Both the position numbers and the translations under genes were made by a program. A stretch of DNA of 45,787 bases, taken from positions 1 to 45,787 of the forward strand of contig JADGFA010000035.1 of NCBI GenBank assembly GCA_016744065.1. The letters are read 5' to 3'. This document shows, one piece after another, positions 18,220-26,970 of this stretch (within the stretch, counting starts at the first letter, position 1; each line of letters starts with the position of its first letter). The notes under the pieces are model-generated. The model ran no database searches, was not told where the DNA came from, and saw only the letters and a program-made list of their open reading frames with translations. This DNA is from Gammaproteobacteria bacterium. GTDB taxonomy: Bacteria > Pseudomonadota > Gammaproteobacteria > SZUA-229.

Positions 18220-18684
18220 TTAATATCGACGTGACATCCAGTAAGCATCAAGCCAATAAGGGTTGTTTAATTTAGATTTTATCACACCGCGACTGCTTGA
18301 GGCGTGTATAAATTCACCTTTACCTACATATACACCTACATGTCGAGTTTTAAACCCGGTTTTAAAGAAAATCAGATCGCTGGGGCGAAGATTTTTTATA
18401 TTAATCTGCTTGCCTGTTTCAGACTGTAACCGGGTAGAACGAGGTATATTTTTATGTAATTTCTGTTTATATGCAATATGTACAAAAGCTGAGCAGTCGA
18501 TACCTTTTTTAGACATGCCGCCTTCCTGATATTTTACACCACGCCATTCGTTGTAATGGGTATACAGTTTTTTTACAGTAAGGGAGTCGCTTTTAGATAT
18601 ACTGGCGGGTGGGGTAATATCTTTCTTTTGACCACATCCGGTTATAAGGCTTAATAGTATTAAAGTGTATATGAGTCTTTTCAT
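18220..18684 (-). CDS. NlpC/P60-family lipoprotein, probable cell-wall endopeptidase
   Basis: The 154-residue protein has a lipoprotein signal peptide with lipobox LITGC (Cys17 lipidated) and a complete NlpC/P60 domain. Catalytic residues seen: Cys64 in GIDCSAF, His115 in RHVGVYV and His127 in FIHASS. It resembles Spr/NlpC, which cleave the D-Glu-mDAP bond in peptidoglycan crosslinks. It is convergent with the 16880-18145 gene and unrelated to denitrification. Confidence 0.92.
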   Translation of the reverse strand: MKRLIYTLILLSLITGCGQKKDITPPASISKSDSLTVKKLYTHYNEWRGVKYQEGGMSKKGIDCSAFVHIAYKQKLHKNIPRSTRLQSETGKQINIKNLRPSDLIFFKTGFKTRHVGVYVGKGEFIHASSSRGVIKSKLNNPYWLDAYWMSRRY

Positions 18685-18826
18685 AATTTAAGCGTAAAAG
18701 AGGATTGAATTGGTAAAAGTATAGCAAAATTACTCTATTCTTTGTTTGAATTGAGGGGTAGATAAAAATTTTAGAAAGTATCAAGATGGCAGTTTTACAT
18801 AAAGTACACCAGAGATGTAAATATAA

Positions 18827-19708
18827 TTAGTGGCTTACCTGTTTCAAAATTTCGGCTAACTGTTTTGTTGCCGGGCCAACCTGATTGAGATTGGCATAAA
18901 TCAGGTAGAGAATACTGGTGTGTCGTTTTCCTTCATTTAATGGCAGGTATTTTAATTTGTTGTCTTTAAGCTTCTGCTCAATCTCTTCTTCAAGTAACCA
19001 GCCATAACCCAGGCCATTGCAGATGATTTTTTGAGCGGACTCCAGGCTATTAACTGACCAGCGCTGTGCTCCGCTAAGCCAGCCCGCATCTATACCTTTA
19101 CTACCAGAGTCGCTGACAATAACCTGAGTTTCACGGCTTAAATCATCGGTGGTTAATTCTCTACCCAGTTTAAATAGAGCATGATCTGGGTGAGCTACAG
19201 CAACAAAATTGACCTGAATTAATTCTTCCCCTAAAAAACCCTGTGGAACAAAAGGGCTGATAACCAGATCAGCACTGCCTTCCAGTAATACATCTTCAGC
19301 ACCAGATAAAACAACTTCCTGTAAACGAATACGGGTTTTATTACTTAAGGGCTCAAACTGTTTTAGTGCTTTCATTAGTTGTTGAGTCGGGTAGGCCGTT
19401 TCTACCGCCAGGCGAATTTCTGCTTCCCAGCCCTGTTCAAGGTGATGTGCCTGTAACTCAATGGCACTGGCATCGGCAAGTAAACGGCTGGACCGTTGTA
19501 GAAGGATTTTACCGGTTTCACTCAAAACGGCTTTACGTCCTTCTATATGGAGTAGTTTTAATCCCAGTTGATTCTGAAGTTTGTTTACGGCGTAACTAAC
19601 AGATGACTGGCTACGGTTCATTTTCACTGCCGCCTGGGCAAAACCGCCATAATCAACCACCGCATGCAATGCGCGCCACTGATCCAGAGTTACTTTAGGT
19701 GCTTTCAT
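18827..19708 (-). CDS. LysR-family regulator, YhaJ-like
   Basis: The 293-residue protein has an N-terminal winged helix-turn-helix (about residues 8-65: QWRALHAVVDYGGFAQAA, RSQSSVSYAVNKL) and a two-lobed effector domain. It is divergent from DoxX, a hydroquinone reductase and pirin. In E. coli the regulator yhaJ is near yqjF (DoxX), yqjG and yhaK (pirin), and YhaJ responds to quinone-type aromatic compounds. By analogy this protein probably controls the divergent operon through sites in the 113-base gap 19709-19821. Confidence 0.85.
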   Translation of the reverse strand: MKAPKVTLDQWRALHAVVDYGGFAQAAVKMNRSQSSVSYAVNKLQNQLGLKLLHIEGRKAVLSETGKILLQRSSRLLADASAIELQAHHLEQGWEAEIRLAVETAYPTQQLMKALKQFEPLSNKTRIRLQEVVLSGAEDVLLEGSADLVISPFVPQGFLGEELIQVNFVAVAHPDHALFKLGRELTTDDLSRETQVIVSDSGSKGIDAGWLSGAQRWSVNSLESAQKIICNGLGYGWLLEEEIEQKLKDNKLKYLPLNEGKRHTSILYLIYANLNQVGPATKQLAEILKQVSH

Positions 19709-19821
19709 CTTAGGATTATATATCTAATTATTCGATGGTTAAAGTCAATTTTATGCGCTTTATTATCTAATTTATTGCTTCATAATGAATTTACAAATTA
19801 AAGAGACACTGGAGAAAAGGT

Positions 19822-20202
19822 ATGAGTAATGTAATTGAGTTAGTAGGGCGACTGTTTTTAGGTCATATATTCTTATTAGCAGGTTTGAATAAACTGGGTG
19901 ACGGCTATGCTGGAACCGCGGGTTATATGGATAGTATGGGTGTTCCCGGTGCTTTGCTACCTGTGGTAATCGCCCTGGAAGTTATAGGTGGTTTAATGGT
20001 TATTGTCGGTTTTAAAGTGAAATGGGCTGCCTGTGCACTCGCTGGTTTTACTGTAGTTACTGCACTGATATTTCATTCAAATCTGGTAGATCAGATGCAA
20101 ATGATTTTATTTATGAAAAACATCAGTATTACCGGTGGTTTGTTACTGTTAACCGTTCATGGTGCAGGTGTAATAAGTGTTGATAATAAACTTAACAGGT
20201 AG
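19822..20202 (+). CDS. DoxX-family membrane protein (YqjF-like)
   Basis: This 126-residue, four-helix DoxX protein begins with VIELVGRLFLGHIFLLAGLNKL, the family signature with conserved Arg and Gly. A GGAGAAAAGG ribosome site precedes the ATG. Family knowledge: DoxX proteins take part in quinone-linked or thiol-stress redox reactions; E. coli YqjF responds to aromatic nitro compounds. It is the first gene of a three-gene operon with the hydroquinone reductase and pirin. Confidence 0.9.
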   Translation: MSNVIELVGRLFLGHIFLLAGLNKLGDGYAGTAGYMDSMGVPGALLPVVIALEVIGGLMVIVGFKVKWAACALAGFTVVTALIFHSNLVDQMQMILFMKNISITGGLLLLTVHGAGVISVDNKLNR

Positions 20203-20274
20203 AGAGGCTATTACATAAGGTATTTTTTGAAGAGACATCTGTAAATTTAAATATATTATTTTAAGGAGATGAAA

Positions 20275-21234
20275 ATGGGTATGCTAATTAAAGGCAAGCT
20301 AGTTGATAACTGGTTAGAAAAAGAAATTGAAGAAGGTGAATTCAAACGCATGGAATCCACCTTTCGTCACTGGATAACGGCAGATGGGCGTTCGGATTTT
20401 GCAGCCGAAGCTAACCGTTATCATCTGTATGTATCTAATGCCTGTCCATGGGCTCATCGTACGGTTATTTTTAGAAAGCTTAAAAAACTTGAGCAGATAA
20501 TTGGTTTATCTGTAGTAGAAGCCGATATGTTTGATGAAGGATGGACCTTTAAAAAAGAAGGGCAGTATTGTGATGAGCTGTATGGTTACAGGTATATGCA
20601 TGAAATATATACCCGTGCAAATACCGAGTTTACTGGGCAAATTACCGTTCCTGTACTATGGGATAAAAAACTTAATACCATTGTTAATAATGAATCATCA
20701 GAAATTATCCGTATGTTGAATTCAGAATTTAATGAATTTACAGAGGTAAAAAAAGATTTTTATCCTGCTCACTTACGCGACGAAATTGAGCGTATTAATC
20801 AGCCAATTTATGACAACATTAATAACGGTGTTTATCGTTGTGGTTTTGCTACTTCACAGGTGGCATATGAAAAGGCATTTGATCGTCTCTTTAATGAGCT
20901 TGAAAATGTAGAGAAAATTCTGGCTAAACAGCGATACCTGGCAGGAAGTGATATCACTGAAGCAGACTGGCGTTTATTTACCACACTGATTCGATTTGAT
21001 GCGGTTTATGTCGGACATTTTAAATGTAATTTAAAACGTATTACTGATTATCCCAATTTGTCTAATTATCTGAGAGAGCTTTATCAAATAGAAGATATTG
21101 CAGAAACGGTGGATTTTGAATATATAAAAAGACATTACTATTTTAGTCATAGCAGTGTGAATCCGACGCAACTGGTGCCTAAAGGGCCTGAGCTGAATGT
21201 TAATTTACCACATGATCGTGCTAGATTTATCTGA
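20275..21234 (+). CDS. yqjG: Glutathionyl-hydroquinone reductase (Xi-class GST, YqjG/ECM4)
   Basis: The 319-residue Xi-class glutathione transferase has catalytic Cys57 in NACPWAHR and the typical C-terminal helical domain (ITEADWRLFTTLIRFDAVYVGHFKCN). It reduces glutathionyl-hydroquinones with GSH, releasing hydroquinone and GSSG, and acts in the cytoplasm. The ATG at 20275 is preferred over one at 20269, because AAGGAG then lies six bases upstream instead of abutting the start codon. The preceding DoxX and following pirin genes suggest a joint role against quinone-type electrophiles. Confidence 0.95.
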   Translation: MGMLIKGKLVDNWLEKEIEEGEFKRMESTFRHWITADGRSDFAAEANRYHLYVSNACPWAHRTVIFRKLKKLEQIIGLSVVEADMFDEGWTFKKEGQYCDELYGYRYMHEIYTRANTEFTGQITVPVLWDKKLNTIVNNESSEIIRMLNSEFNEFTEVKKDFYPAHLRDEIERINQPIYDNINNGVYRCGFATSQVAYEKAFDRLFNELENVEKILAKQRYLAGSDITEADWRLFTTLIRFDAVYVGHFKCNLKRITDYPNLSNYLRELYQIEDIAETVDFEYIKRHYYFSHSSVNPTQLVPKGPELNVNLPHDRARFI

Positions 21235-21247
21235 GTTGGAGTTAATA

Positions 21248-21988
21248 ATGAAACAGTTTATTCGCGATGTAACAGTTGTTCCAGAAGGTGACGGAGTTGA
21301 TGTTAAACGCCTGTTTCCCCTGAATGGTTTTATGAATTTCGACCCCTTTGTGTTATGGGATCACTTTGATATAGGTCCGGGTCGTGGATTTCCAGATCAT
21401 CCCCATCGTGGTTTTGAAGCCATTACCTATATGTTCAAGGGGGGGATGAATCATAAAGATAATCTGGGTAATGAATCATTTGTTACTCCCGGTGGTGTAC
21501 AGCGTTTTACCGCGGGTAAAGGCCTGGTTCACTCTGAAATGCCAGCTGAGGATAACCAGGGGCATGGTTCGAGTAATGGTATTCAGTTATGGATTAACCT
21601 GCCTAAAAAATTAAAACAGATTGAGCCTTCCTATCAGCAGGTGAATACAGAGGAATTTTCTGTGCTTGAAATAGAAGGTGGGCAGGTAAAAAAACTGGTT
21701 GGTGATGATTCATTAGTTAAGCTGAATACAGAAGTGATTTATCAACATATAAATCTGCAAAAATCATCAGGCTACTCCATTAATATAAAATCATCCATGC
21801 GTGGAATTGTCTATTTGATGAAAGGAGAGTTAATTATTGAAGGCCATAATTTAAAATCAGATCAGGCCATGTTCATAGAGGATGTGTTGCATCTGGAATT
21901 ATCTGCAATAGAAAATTGTGAGTTTATGTTGTGTTTTGGTGTGCCTCATAATGAATCCATACATCAGTATGGTCCATTTGTTGATTAG
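21248..21988 (+). CDS. Pirin family protein (YhaK/YhhW-like)
   Basis: The 246-residue bicupin has the four metal ligands of pirins: His51, His53 (DHPHRGFE), His95 and Glu97 (GLVHSEMP). The upstream in-frame ATG at 21197 lies inside the hydroquinone reductase gene. The ATG at 21248 has GGAG six bases upstream, so I use it. Some bacterial pirins (YhhW) act as quercetin dioxygenases, others as redox-sensing proteins. Its place after yqjG supports a quinone or flavonoid-like substrate. Confidence 0.92.
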   Translation: MKQFIRDVTVVPEGDGVDVKRLFPLNGFMNFDPFVLWDHFDIGPGRGFPDHPHRGFEAITYMFKGGMNHKDNLGNESFVTPGGVQRFTAGKGLVHSEMPAEDNQGHGSSNGIQLWINLPKKLKQIEPSYQQVNTEEFSVLEIEGGQVKKLVGDDSLVKLNTEVIYQHINLQKSSGYSINIKSSMRGIVYLMKGELIIEGHNLKSDQAMFIEDVLHLELSAIENCEFMLCFGVPHNESIHQYGPFVD

Positions 21989-22044
21989 AATGCATGACTT
22001 TGGAAAGATTATTTTACTTGCTAAAATGAATGCTCTATACGATG

Positions 22045-22062
22045 AGTCTTCTGATTAAGACT
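22045..22062 (+). terminator. Possible terminator stem after the pirin gene
   Basis: A perfect 6-bp inverted repeat AGTCTT/AAGACT (six-base loop) is followed at 22066-22078 by a second small one, AACAG/CTGTT, then a T-rich stretch (TATTGTTTGTTTA). The position 57 bases after the pirin stop fits transcription ending. The rest of the 326-base gap 21989-22314 contains the boxes listed separately and nothing that looks coding. Confidence 0.4.
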
Positions 22063-22199
22063 GACAACAGAATCTGTTATTGTTTGTTTACGCTAGAATG
22101 AAAATTTTCTGATGGCTGCTATTAAATATATTTAAATAATCAGTGCTGGATTTTATTTCGGCACTCTGGTTGTTATCAGGTTTAATCAAAAACATGGAA

Positions 22200-22248
22200 A
22201 TGATTCATATCAAAATACAGGTTTGTTTATAAAATTGACATATATCAG
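22200..22248 (+). promoter_or_regulatory. Two FNR/Dnr-like boxes upstream of the bacteriohemerythrin gene
   Basis: ATGATTCATATCAA (22200-22213) matches TTGAT-N4-ATCAA at nine of ten fixed bases, and TTGACATATATCAG (22235-22248) at eight of ten. Their centres are 35 bases apart and 108 and 73 bases before the start codon. This suggests anaerobic/NO control of the gene. I see no convincing -10 at the class II distance. Confidence 0.55.
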
Positions 22249-22314
22249 TTTAACAAGGCTGAATATTAGTTAGTCTCTAAATTCAAACTCAACATAAAAC
22301 CGAGGTTATGAATC

Positions 22315-22887
22315 ATGTCGACTGTTACCAAGGGTATTAGCATGCTTATTGTATCGGTATTGATATTAGGCTTGTTGGTAATGATTGTACTGGGCTTTAT
22401 GCTTGGCTTTTCACACCCATTGCCCTGGGTATTAATAGGTGTATTGATTATTATTCCCATTATACATGACAAGTTAATTGCCACTCGTTTTGTTAAATGG
22501 CAAGATTCATATAGTGTTGGTATTGACTCTATTGATAGTGACCATAAAAAGTTACTCGGCTTAATTAATCAATTACAGGCCGCTGCCCATTATAAAACAG
22601 ATGATGTCATGATTGAAGACGTGCTGAATCAACTGATTGATTACACTAAGTATCATTTCTCCAGAGAAGAGGGGATGATGCAGGAGTGTGAGTATCCTGA
22701 TTTTGATGCCCATAAATTACAGCACGATGATATGATAAAACAGGTTAGCAAGTATATTGATGAATATCGTATAGATAAAACGCGTACGATTGAAGAAGTT
22801 GCTGTTTATCTGAAAACATGGCTAGTGAATCATATCAATGGAACCGATCAAAAATATACTCCTTTTCTGAAAGGTAAGGTTCAGTAG
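22315..22887 (+). CDS. Membrane-anchored bacteriohemerythrin
   Basis: The 190-residue protein has two N-terminal hydrophobic segments (about residues 7-31 and 37-52) forming a membrane hairpin, then a cytoplasmic hemerythrin domain with the full diiron ligand set. Visible ligands are DSDHKKL, KYHFSREEGMM (His and Glu), FDAHKLQHDD (two His) and the terminal VNHINGTDQKYTPF (His and Asp). Family knowledge: this di-iron site binds O2 reversibly; in a few systems it delivers O2 to membrane oxygenases or senses O2/NO. Two FNR-like boxes upstream and nirS downstream argue for a role at the oxic/anoxic switch. Confidence 0.9.
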   Translation: MSTVTKGISMLIVSVLILGLLVMIVLGFMLGFSHPLPWVLIGVLIIIPIIHDKLIATRFVKWQDSYSVGIDSIDSDHKKLLGLINQLQAAAHYKTDDVMIEDVLNQLIDYTKYHFSREEGMMQECEYPDFDAHKLQHDDMIKQVSKYIDEYRIDKTRTIEEVAVYLKTWLVNHINGTDQKYTPFLKGKVQ

Positions 22888-22968
22888 CCCATCGTTATTT
22901 TTAAATTTAGAAGCTGTTTTTGATAAAGCTAAGATATAGTTTATTGCTTTGTTATGATTATCTCAATC

Positions 22969-22988
22969 GAGAAAATTTCTGTTTTCTC
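22969..22988 (+). terminator. Weak hairpin after the bacteriohemerythrin gene
   Basis: The 7-bp inverted repeat GAGAAAA/TTTTCTC with a six-base loop is followed by a pyrimidine-rich stretch. It could end transcription before the nirS promoter. Apart from this and the nirS boxes, the 570-base stretch 22888-23457 shows no gene. Confidence 0.35.
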
Positions 22989-23199
22989 CTTTCTATTCAG
23001 TATGTTATTTTGCTTGAAAAGGCATCGATATAAATTGCCTGGAATAAGTTCTATAAAATAGCTCAGGCCAGTTTTAATACTGGTTCTGTCATGAGTTAAA
23101 TCCATATATCTGTTTCTGATTTGTATGTTTTCCTGCTGATTATGTCATCAGACGGTGCAGTTCTACAGTGCATTTCAAGCTTGATTTAAGTATATATAT

Positions 23200-23289
23200 T
23201 TGTCATATATCAAAATAACCCTATTTTTCAAGGTACAATTTTTTAGCTTGACGAAAGTCAAGGTTACTGAGGTGGTATTGGCTTCTACT
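23200..23289 (+). promoter_or_regulatory. nirS promoter with two Crp/Fnr-type palindromes
   Basis: TTGTCATATATCAA (23200-23213, eight of ten FNR positions) and the perfect palindrome TTGACGAAAGTCAA (23248-23261) lie 48 bases apart centre to centre. A -10-like TCTACT (23284-23289, four of six) puts the inferred start near 23296, 41.5 bases from the centre of the second palindrome. This repeats the geometry seen at norC. The leader to the nirS start codon would be about 160 bases. Confidence 0.65.
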
Positions 23290-23457
23290 CTACACCATCA
23301 GGAGGTGGTTTGCGCAAAGGTCAGGTGACTTTTGGCTTCTAATAAACTACCTGCTCAAGTATAGCTGAATAGTTGATTCTGGAAGCCAGATTAGAAAAAT
23401 TAGCTTCTATGAATATCATCGGCAGAATAACTTTTTATCCATCAGGAGAGAAGAAAA

Positions 23458-25092
23458 ATGCAACGAAGACTTTTATCTAAAATAATTACTGTAACTGTGC
23501 TGGCAGCCTCTGCCGTTGCCGTTACTCCCTTTGCTGCGGCAAAGGTTAAGCAGCCAACCATGAGTGATGCGGACTTTAAAAAGGCTGATTCCTTATATTT
23601 TCAACGCTGTGCTGGTTGTCACGGTGTTTTAAGAAAAGGTGCTACAGGAAAAAATCTGGAGCCTAAAAATACCATGAAAAAAGGCCAGAAGCGCCTTGAA
23701 AAGATTATTACTCTGGGTACTGAGGGTGGTATGAATAACTTCGATGATATTATGTCGAAAAAAGAAATTAGCCTGTTGGCAACGTATATTCAAATTACAC
23801 CGCCAAAGCCACCTGAAATGTCACTTGATTTAATGAAGAAGCGTCATAAGGTTTTTGTTAAGCCAAAAGACTACCCAACTAAACCTCAACATAAACGTAA
23901 TTGGCAAAATTTTTTCCTGGTTATCGAACGTGATGCAGGAAAGATTGCAATTGTTGATGGCGATAAACATGAAATCGTAACCCACATCGATACAGGTTAC
24001 GCGGTGCATGTACTGAAGACAGTAGAGCATCATGATTTTTTACATTCAAAAAATCCGGGGCGCTTCTGGTACATCATGGGTCGCGATGGTCTGATGACTA
24101 AAGTTGACCTGTGGGCTAAGCCAGACAAGATGAAGGTTGCTTCAGTACAGGTTGGCTATGATGCACGTGATGTTGCCGTATCCGGTGATGGTAAATATGT
24201 AATAGGCGGTGTTTATTGGCCTCCTCATTTTGTTATTTTAGAAGCAGAAACCATGATGCCTATTAAGGTTGTTTCATCTCGTGGTGTAAACGTTGATGGT
24301 AACTATGTTGAAGAGTCTCGTGTTGCTGCAGTTTACGATACACCTATGGCATCTAGCTGGATGGTTTCAATGAAAGAGCTAGGTCAGATGTGGCAGGTAG
24401 ATTATTCAGATATTGATAATCTGCGTATCGACAAAATTGATTCAGCTAAATTCCTGCATGATGGTTTTTATGATCCAACGGGTCGTTACTTCCAGATTGC
24501 TGCGAATGCATCTAACAAGATGGTTATTATCGATACTAAAGAACGTAAATTAGAAGCGATGATTGATGTTGATAAGCTTCCACATCCTGGTCCTGGTGCA
24601 AACTGGAAAGATGATAAGTGTGGTCAGGTTAGTGGTACTACTCACTTAGGTACTGGCCTGGTAACGGTTTGGGGTAATGATCCTAAAGGTAATAAGAAAG
24701 CGGCCTGGAAAGAATGTTACACCGTTGAAACAGATGGCCCAGGTGTATTCTTACGGACCCATCCAAAGTCCAAGTATGTATGGATAGATCAGACTAAAAC
24801 GCCAGAACCAGAAGTTCAGCAATCTGTGCAGGTTCTTGATAAGAAAACCCGTGAGATTGTTAAGACAATTCAATTAACTACCAAGAAAGGTTATGCAGCC
24901 GTTCATTTTGAATTTAATGCTGATGGATCTGAAGTTTGGGTGTCTGTATGGAATCGTGCAGATTCTTTGAAACCAAATGGTGAAATTGTAATTTTTGATG
25001 CAAAAACGCTTAAAGAAAAAACACGTATCAAAGGCTTCTATGCACCAACGGGTAAGTTCAATGTTCATAATCGTGTTAATCACGTAACTTAA
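23458..25092 (+). CDS. nirS: NirS, cytochrome cd1 nitrite reductase
   Basis: The 544-residue periplasmic protein has a Sec signal peptide (cleavage probably near AFAAA, residues 22-28), a cytochrome c domain with heme site CAGCH at residues 51-55, and an eight-bladed d1 propeller. The proximal d1 ligand His lies in GYAVHVLK. The two catalytic histidines appear in FLHDGF and PHPGPG, 42 residues apart as in known NirS. This separates it from NirN further downstream. It reduces nitrite to NO. A GGAG ribosome site precedes the ATG, and a hairpin follows the stop. The promoter carries FNR/Dnr-type palindromes. Confidence 0.98.
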   Translation: MQRRLLSKIITVTVLAASAVAVTPFAAAKVKQPTMSDADFKKADSLYFQRCAGCHGVLRKGATGKNLEPKNTMKKGQKRLEKIITLGTEGGMNNFDDIMSKKEISLLATYIQITPPKPPEMSLDLMKKRHKVFVKPKDYPTKPQHKRNWQNFFLVIERDAGKIAIVDGDKHEIVTHIDTGYAVHVLKTVEHHDFLHSKNPGRFWYIMGRDGLMTKVDLWAKPDKMKVASVQVGYDARDVAVSGDGKYVIGGVYWPPHFVILEAETMMPIKVVSSRGVNVDGNYVEESRVAAVYDTPMASSWMVSMKELGQMWQVDYSDIDNLRIDKIDSAKFLHDGFYDPTGRYFQIAANASNKMVIIDTKERKLEAMIDVDKLPHPGPGANWKDDKCGQVSGTTHLGTGLVTVWGNDPKGNKKAAWKECYTVETDGPGVFLRTHPKSKYVWIDQTKTPEPEVQQSVQVLDKKTREIVKTIQLTTKKGYAAVHFEFNADGSEVWVSVWNRADSLKPNGEIVIFDAKTLKEKTRIKGFYAPTGKFNVHNRVNHVT

Positions 25093-25107
25093 ATGCAGGC
25101 ATTTGGT

Positions 25108-25129
25108 GAGCGGGTAGAAATACCCGTTC
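25108..25129 (+). terminator. Hairpin between nirS and the NirT-like gene
   Basis: GAGCGGGTA and TACCCGTTC form a 9-bp stem (one G:U) with a GAAA tetraloop, 15 bases after the nirS stop. The sequence after it is A/T-rich (ATTATTAAGTT) but not a clean T-run. It probably stabilises nirS mRNA and partly terminates it, giving more NirS than downstream products. Confidence 0.6.
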
Positions 25130-25176
25130 ATTATTAAGTTAATAACAATAATTAATTAATTTTGACGGGCATTAAT

Positions 25177-26961
25177 ATGTTTAATCTTTATGGCAAATTG
25201 CTTTCCAGAAAAATCATTTTAGGTACTACAGTTGGTGTGGCGTTATTTTTTATGATTATCGGCGTTATTTTCTGGGGTGGTTTTAATACGGCAATGGAAG
25301 TAACTAATACGCTTGAATTTTGCATATCATGTCATGAGATGGAAGAAAATGTTTATCAGGAATATAACAAAACGATTCATTACACTAACCGAGCGGGTGT
25401 AAGAGCGACCTGTTCAGATTGCCATGTACCCCGTCCATGGGTTCATAAAGTAGTACGTAAAATACAGGCCAGTAACGAAGTGTTACATAAAGTGTTAGGT
25501 ACTATTGATACGCCTGAAAAGTTTGATAATAAACGATTACATCTTGCGCAAAATGTATGGCGCACAATGAAAGAAACCGATTCTCGCGAATGTCGTAACT
25601 GTCACGATTTCGCAACCATGAACCCTGAAAGTCAGAAGGGGCGTGCAAGAAAACAGCACATTAATGCAATGAAAGCGGGCAATACCTGTATTGATTGCCA
25701 TAAAGGTATTGCGCATAAAAATGTGCATGATCAGCTAGATGAAGAATTGATGGAAGCATTAGAGGCACCGAATCCTGATTTTATTAAGCCAATGCCACCA
25801 CAATGGTTGGCCTATTTAGAAAATAAAAATACAAAGAAAAAACCAGCAGTAGAGGAAGTAGTAACAGAAGCCGTTGTAGTCGCTGAAGACGTTAAACAGG
25901 AAACACCTGCTGCAATAGTTGAAAAAGCAGCACCCAAAGTGGTAGCTTCAGTAGATACAACATCTGCCAGTAAGAGTACAGGTGGCAGTGACGTTAACTG
26001 GGCCGGTGTGCCAGCAAGAGACGTTGTTCTTTTTTATCCAGGCCAGTCTTCAGTTGAATGGGTATTAGGTCGTCAGCATGGAGGTAAGAGGGCCTTTAAA
26101 TCAGGTGATCGTTGTTTCGACTGCCATGAAGAAGAATTGGCTGATATGGGTGCAAAAATTGTAGCCGGCGAAAAAGAAATGAAAGTGCGTAAAGATAAAA
26201 AGCACGGTATGGAGCCCACTATTATCCCAGGTAAGCGCGGTAGCTTCCCGGTTAAGGTTCAGGCTACTCATGATGGTGAAAACCTGTACATGAGATTCGA
26301 ATGGGCAGATTCAGAGCATACGCCAGCACCCTTTGTAGACGGTGGAAAAATGGACCCTGATAATAAAGTCAAGCTGGCGGTTATGTTTGCAACTGATGAA
26401 GTTGAGTATGCAGATAGAGCGGGTTGCTGGGGAACCTGTCATGCGGATTTACGTACTATGCCTTTTGCACCAGAGCAATCTGCTATAGATGGTACTTTGC
26501 TTAAAAATGCAACAGACGGTGTGACTAAATACCTAACAGAAAGCCGTACTAAACTTGAGTTTAAAGGCCGCGGCGGAAAAGCATTAGGTGGCTGGGACAA
26601 GTTTAAAGAAGAGGCTGAGATTAAAGCCGAGTTTGATGCGGGACATTATATGGATATCGTTCGTTATAAAGCCGGAGAGAAGGTATCTGAGAATGGTCAT
26701 GTATTAACCGAACGTGTAGTTAATGATGGTCAGCAAACGGAATTTATAGCTAATTTGAATGCGGGTACCTGGACAGTTGAAATGATACGTAAGTTAAAGT
26801 CAGACAAACCGGGTGATATTAGTATGGATAACAGTGCAATCTATAATTTTGGTTTTGCAATACATGATGATTATACAACTGCACGTTATCATCATGTATC
26901 TATTGGTTATAAATTAGGCTTTGATAATGAAGAAGCTGAGATTAATGCGGTAAAGAAATAA
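25177..26961 (+). CDS. NapC/NirT-type tetraheme cytochrome fused to an ethylbenzene-dehydrogenase-like heme domain
   Basis: The 594-residue protein starts with a membrane anchor (about residues 10-40). A NapC/NirT tetraheme domain follows with CISCH, CSDCH, CRNCH and CIDCH. An Ala/Val/Lys-rich linker (about residues 220-280) leads to a C-terminal domain like the heme-binding ethylbenzene dehydrogenase/DMSO-reductase-associated family. That domain carries CFDCH (26113-26127) and an atypical CWGTCH (26425-26442, CX3CH). Family knowledge: NapC/NirT proteins oxidise quinol and reduce periplasmic reductases. Here the fusion probably passes electrons toward NirS. The ATG at 25177 is chosen over an in-frame TTG at 25162; neither has a strong ribosome site. 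Confidence 0.88.
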   Translation: MFNLYGKLLSRKIILGTTVGVALFFMIIGVIFWGGFNTAMEVTNTLEFCISCHEMEENVYQEYNKTIHYTNRAGVRATCSDCHVPRPWVHKVVRKIQASNEVLHKVLGTIDTPEKFDNKRLHLAQNVWRTMKETDSRECRNCHDFATMNPESQKGRARKQHINAMKAGNTCIDCHKGIAHKNVHDQLDEELMEALEAPNPDFIKPMPPQWLAYLENKNTKKKPAVEEVVTEAVVVAEDVKQETPAAIVEKAAPKVVASVDTTSASKSTGGSDVNWAGVPARDVVLFYPGQSSVEWVLGRQHGGKRAFKSGDRCFDCHEEELADMGAKIVAGEKEMKVRKDKKHGMEPTIIPGKRGSFPVKVQATHDGENLYMRFEWADSEHTPAPFVDGGKMDPDNKVKLAVMFATDEVEYADRAGCWGTCHADLRTMPFAPEQSAIDGTLLKNATDGVTKYLTESRTKLEFKGRGGKALGGWDKFKEEAEIKAEFDAGHYMDIVRYKAGEKVSENGHVLTERVVNDGQQTEFIANLNAGTWTVEMIRKLKSDKPGDISMDNSAIYNFGFAIHDDYTTARYHHVSIGYKLGFDNEEAEINAVKK

Positions 26962-26970
26962 GTTGCGTTA

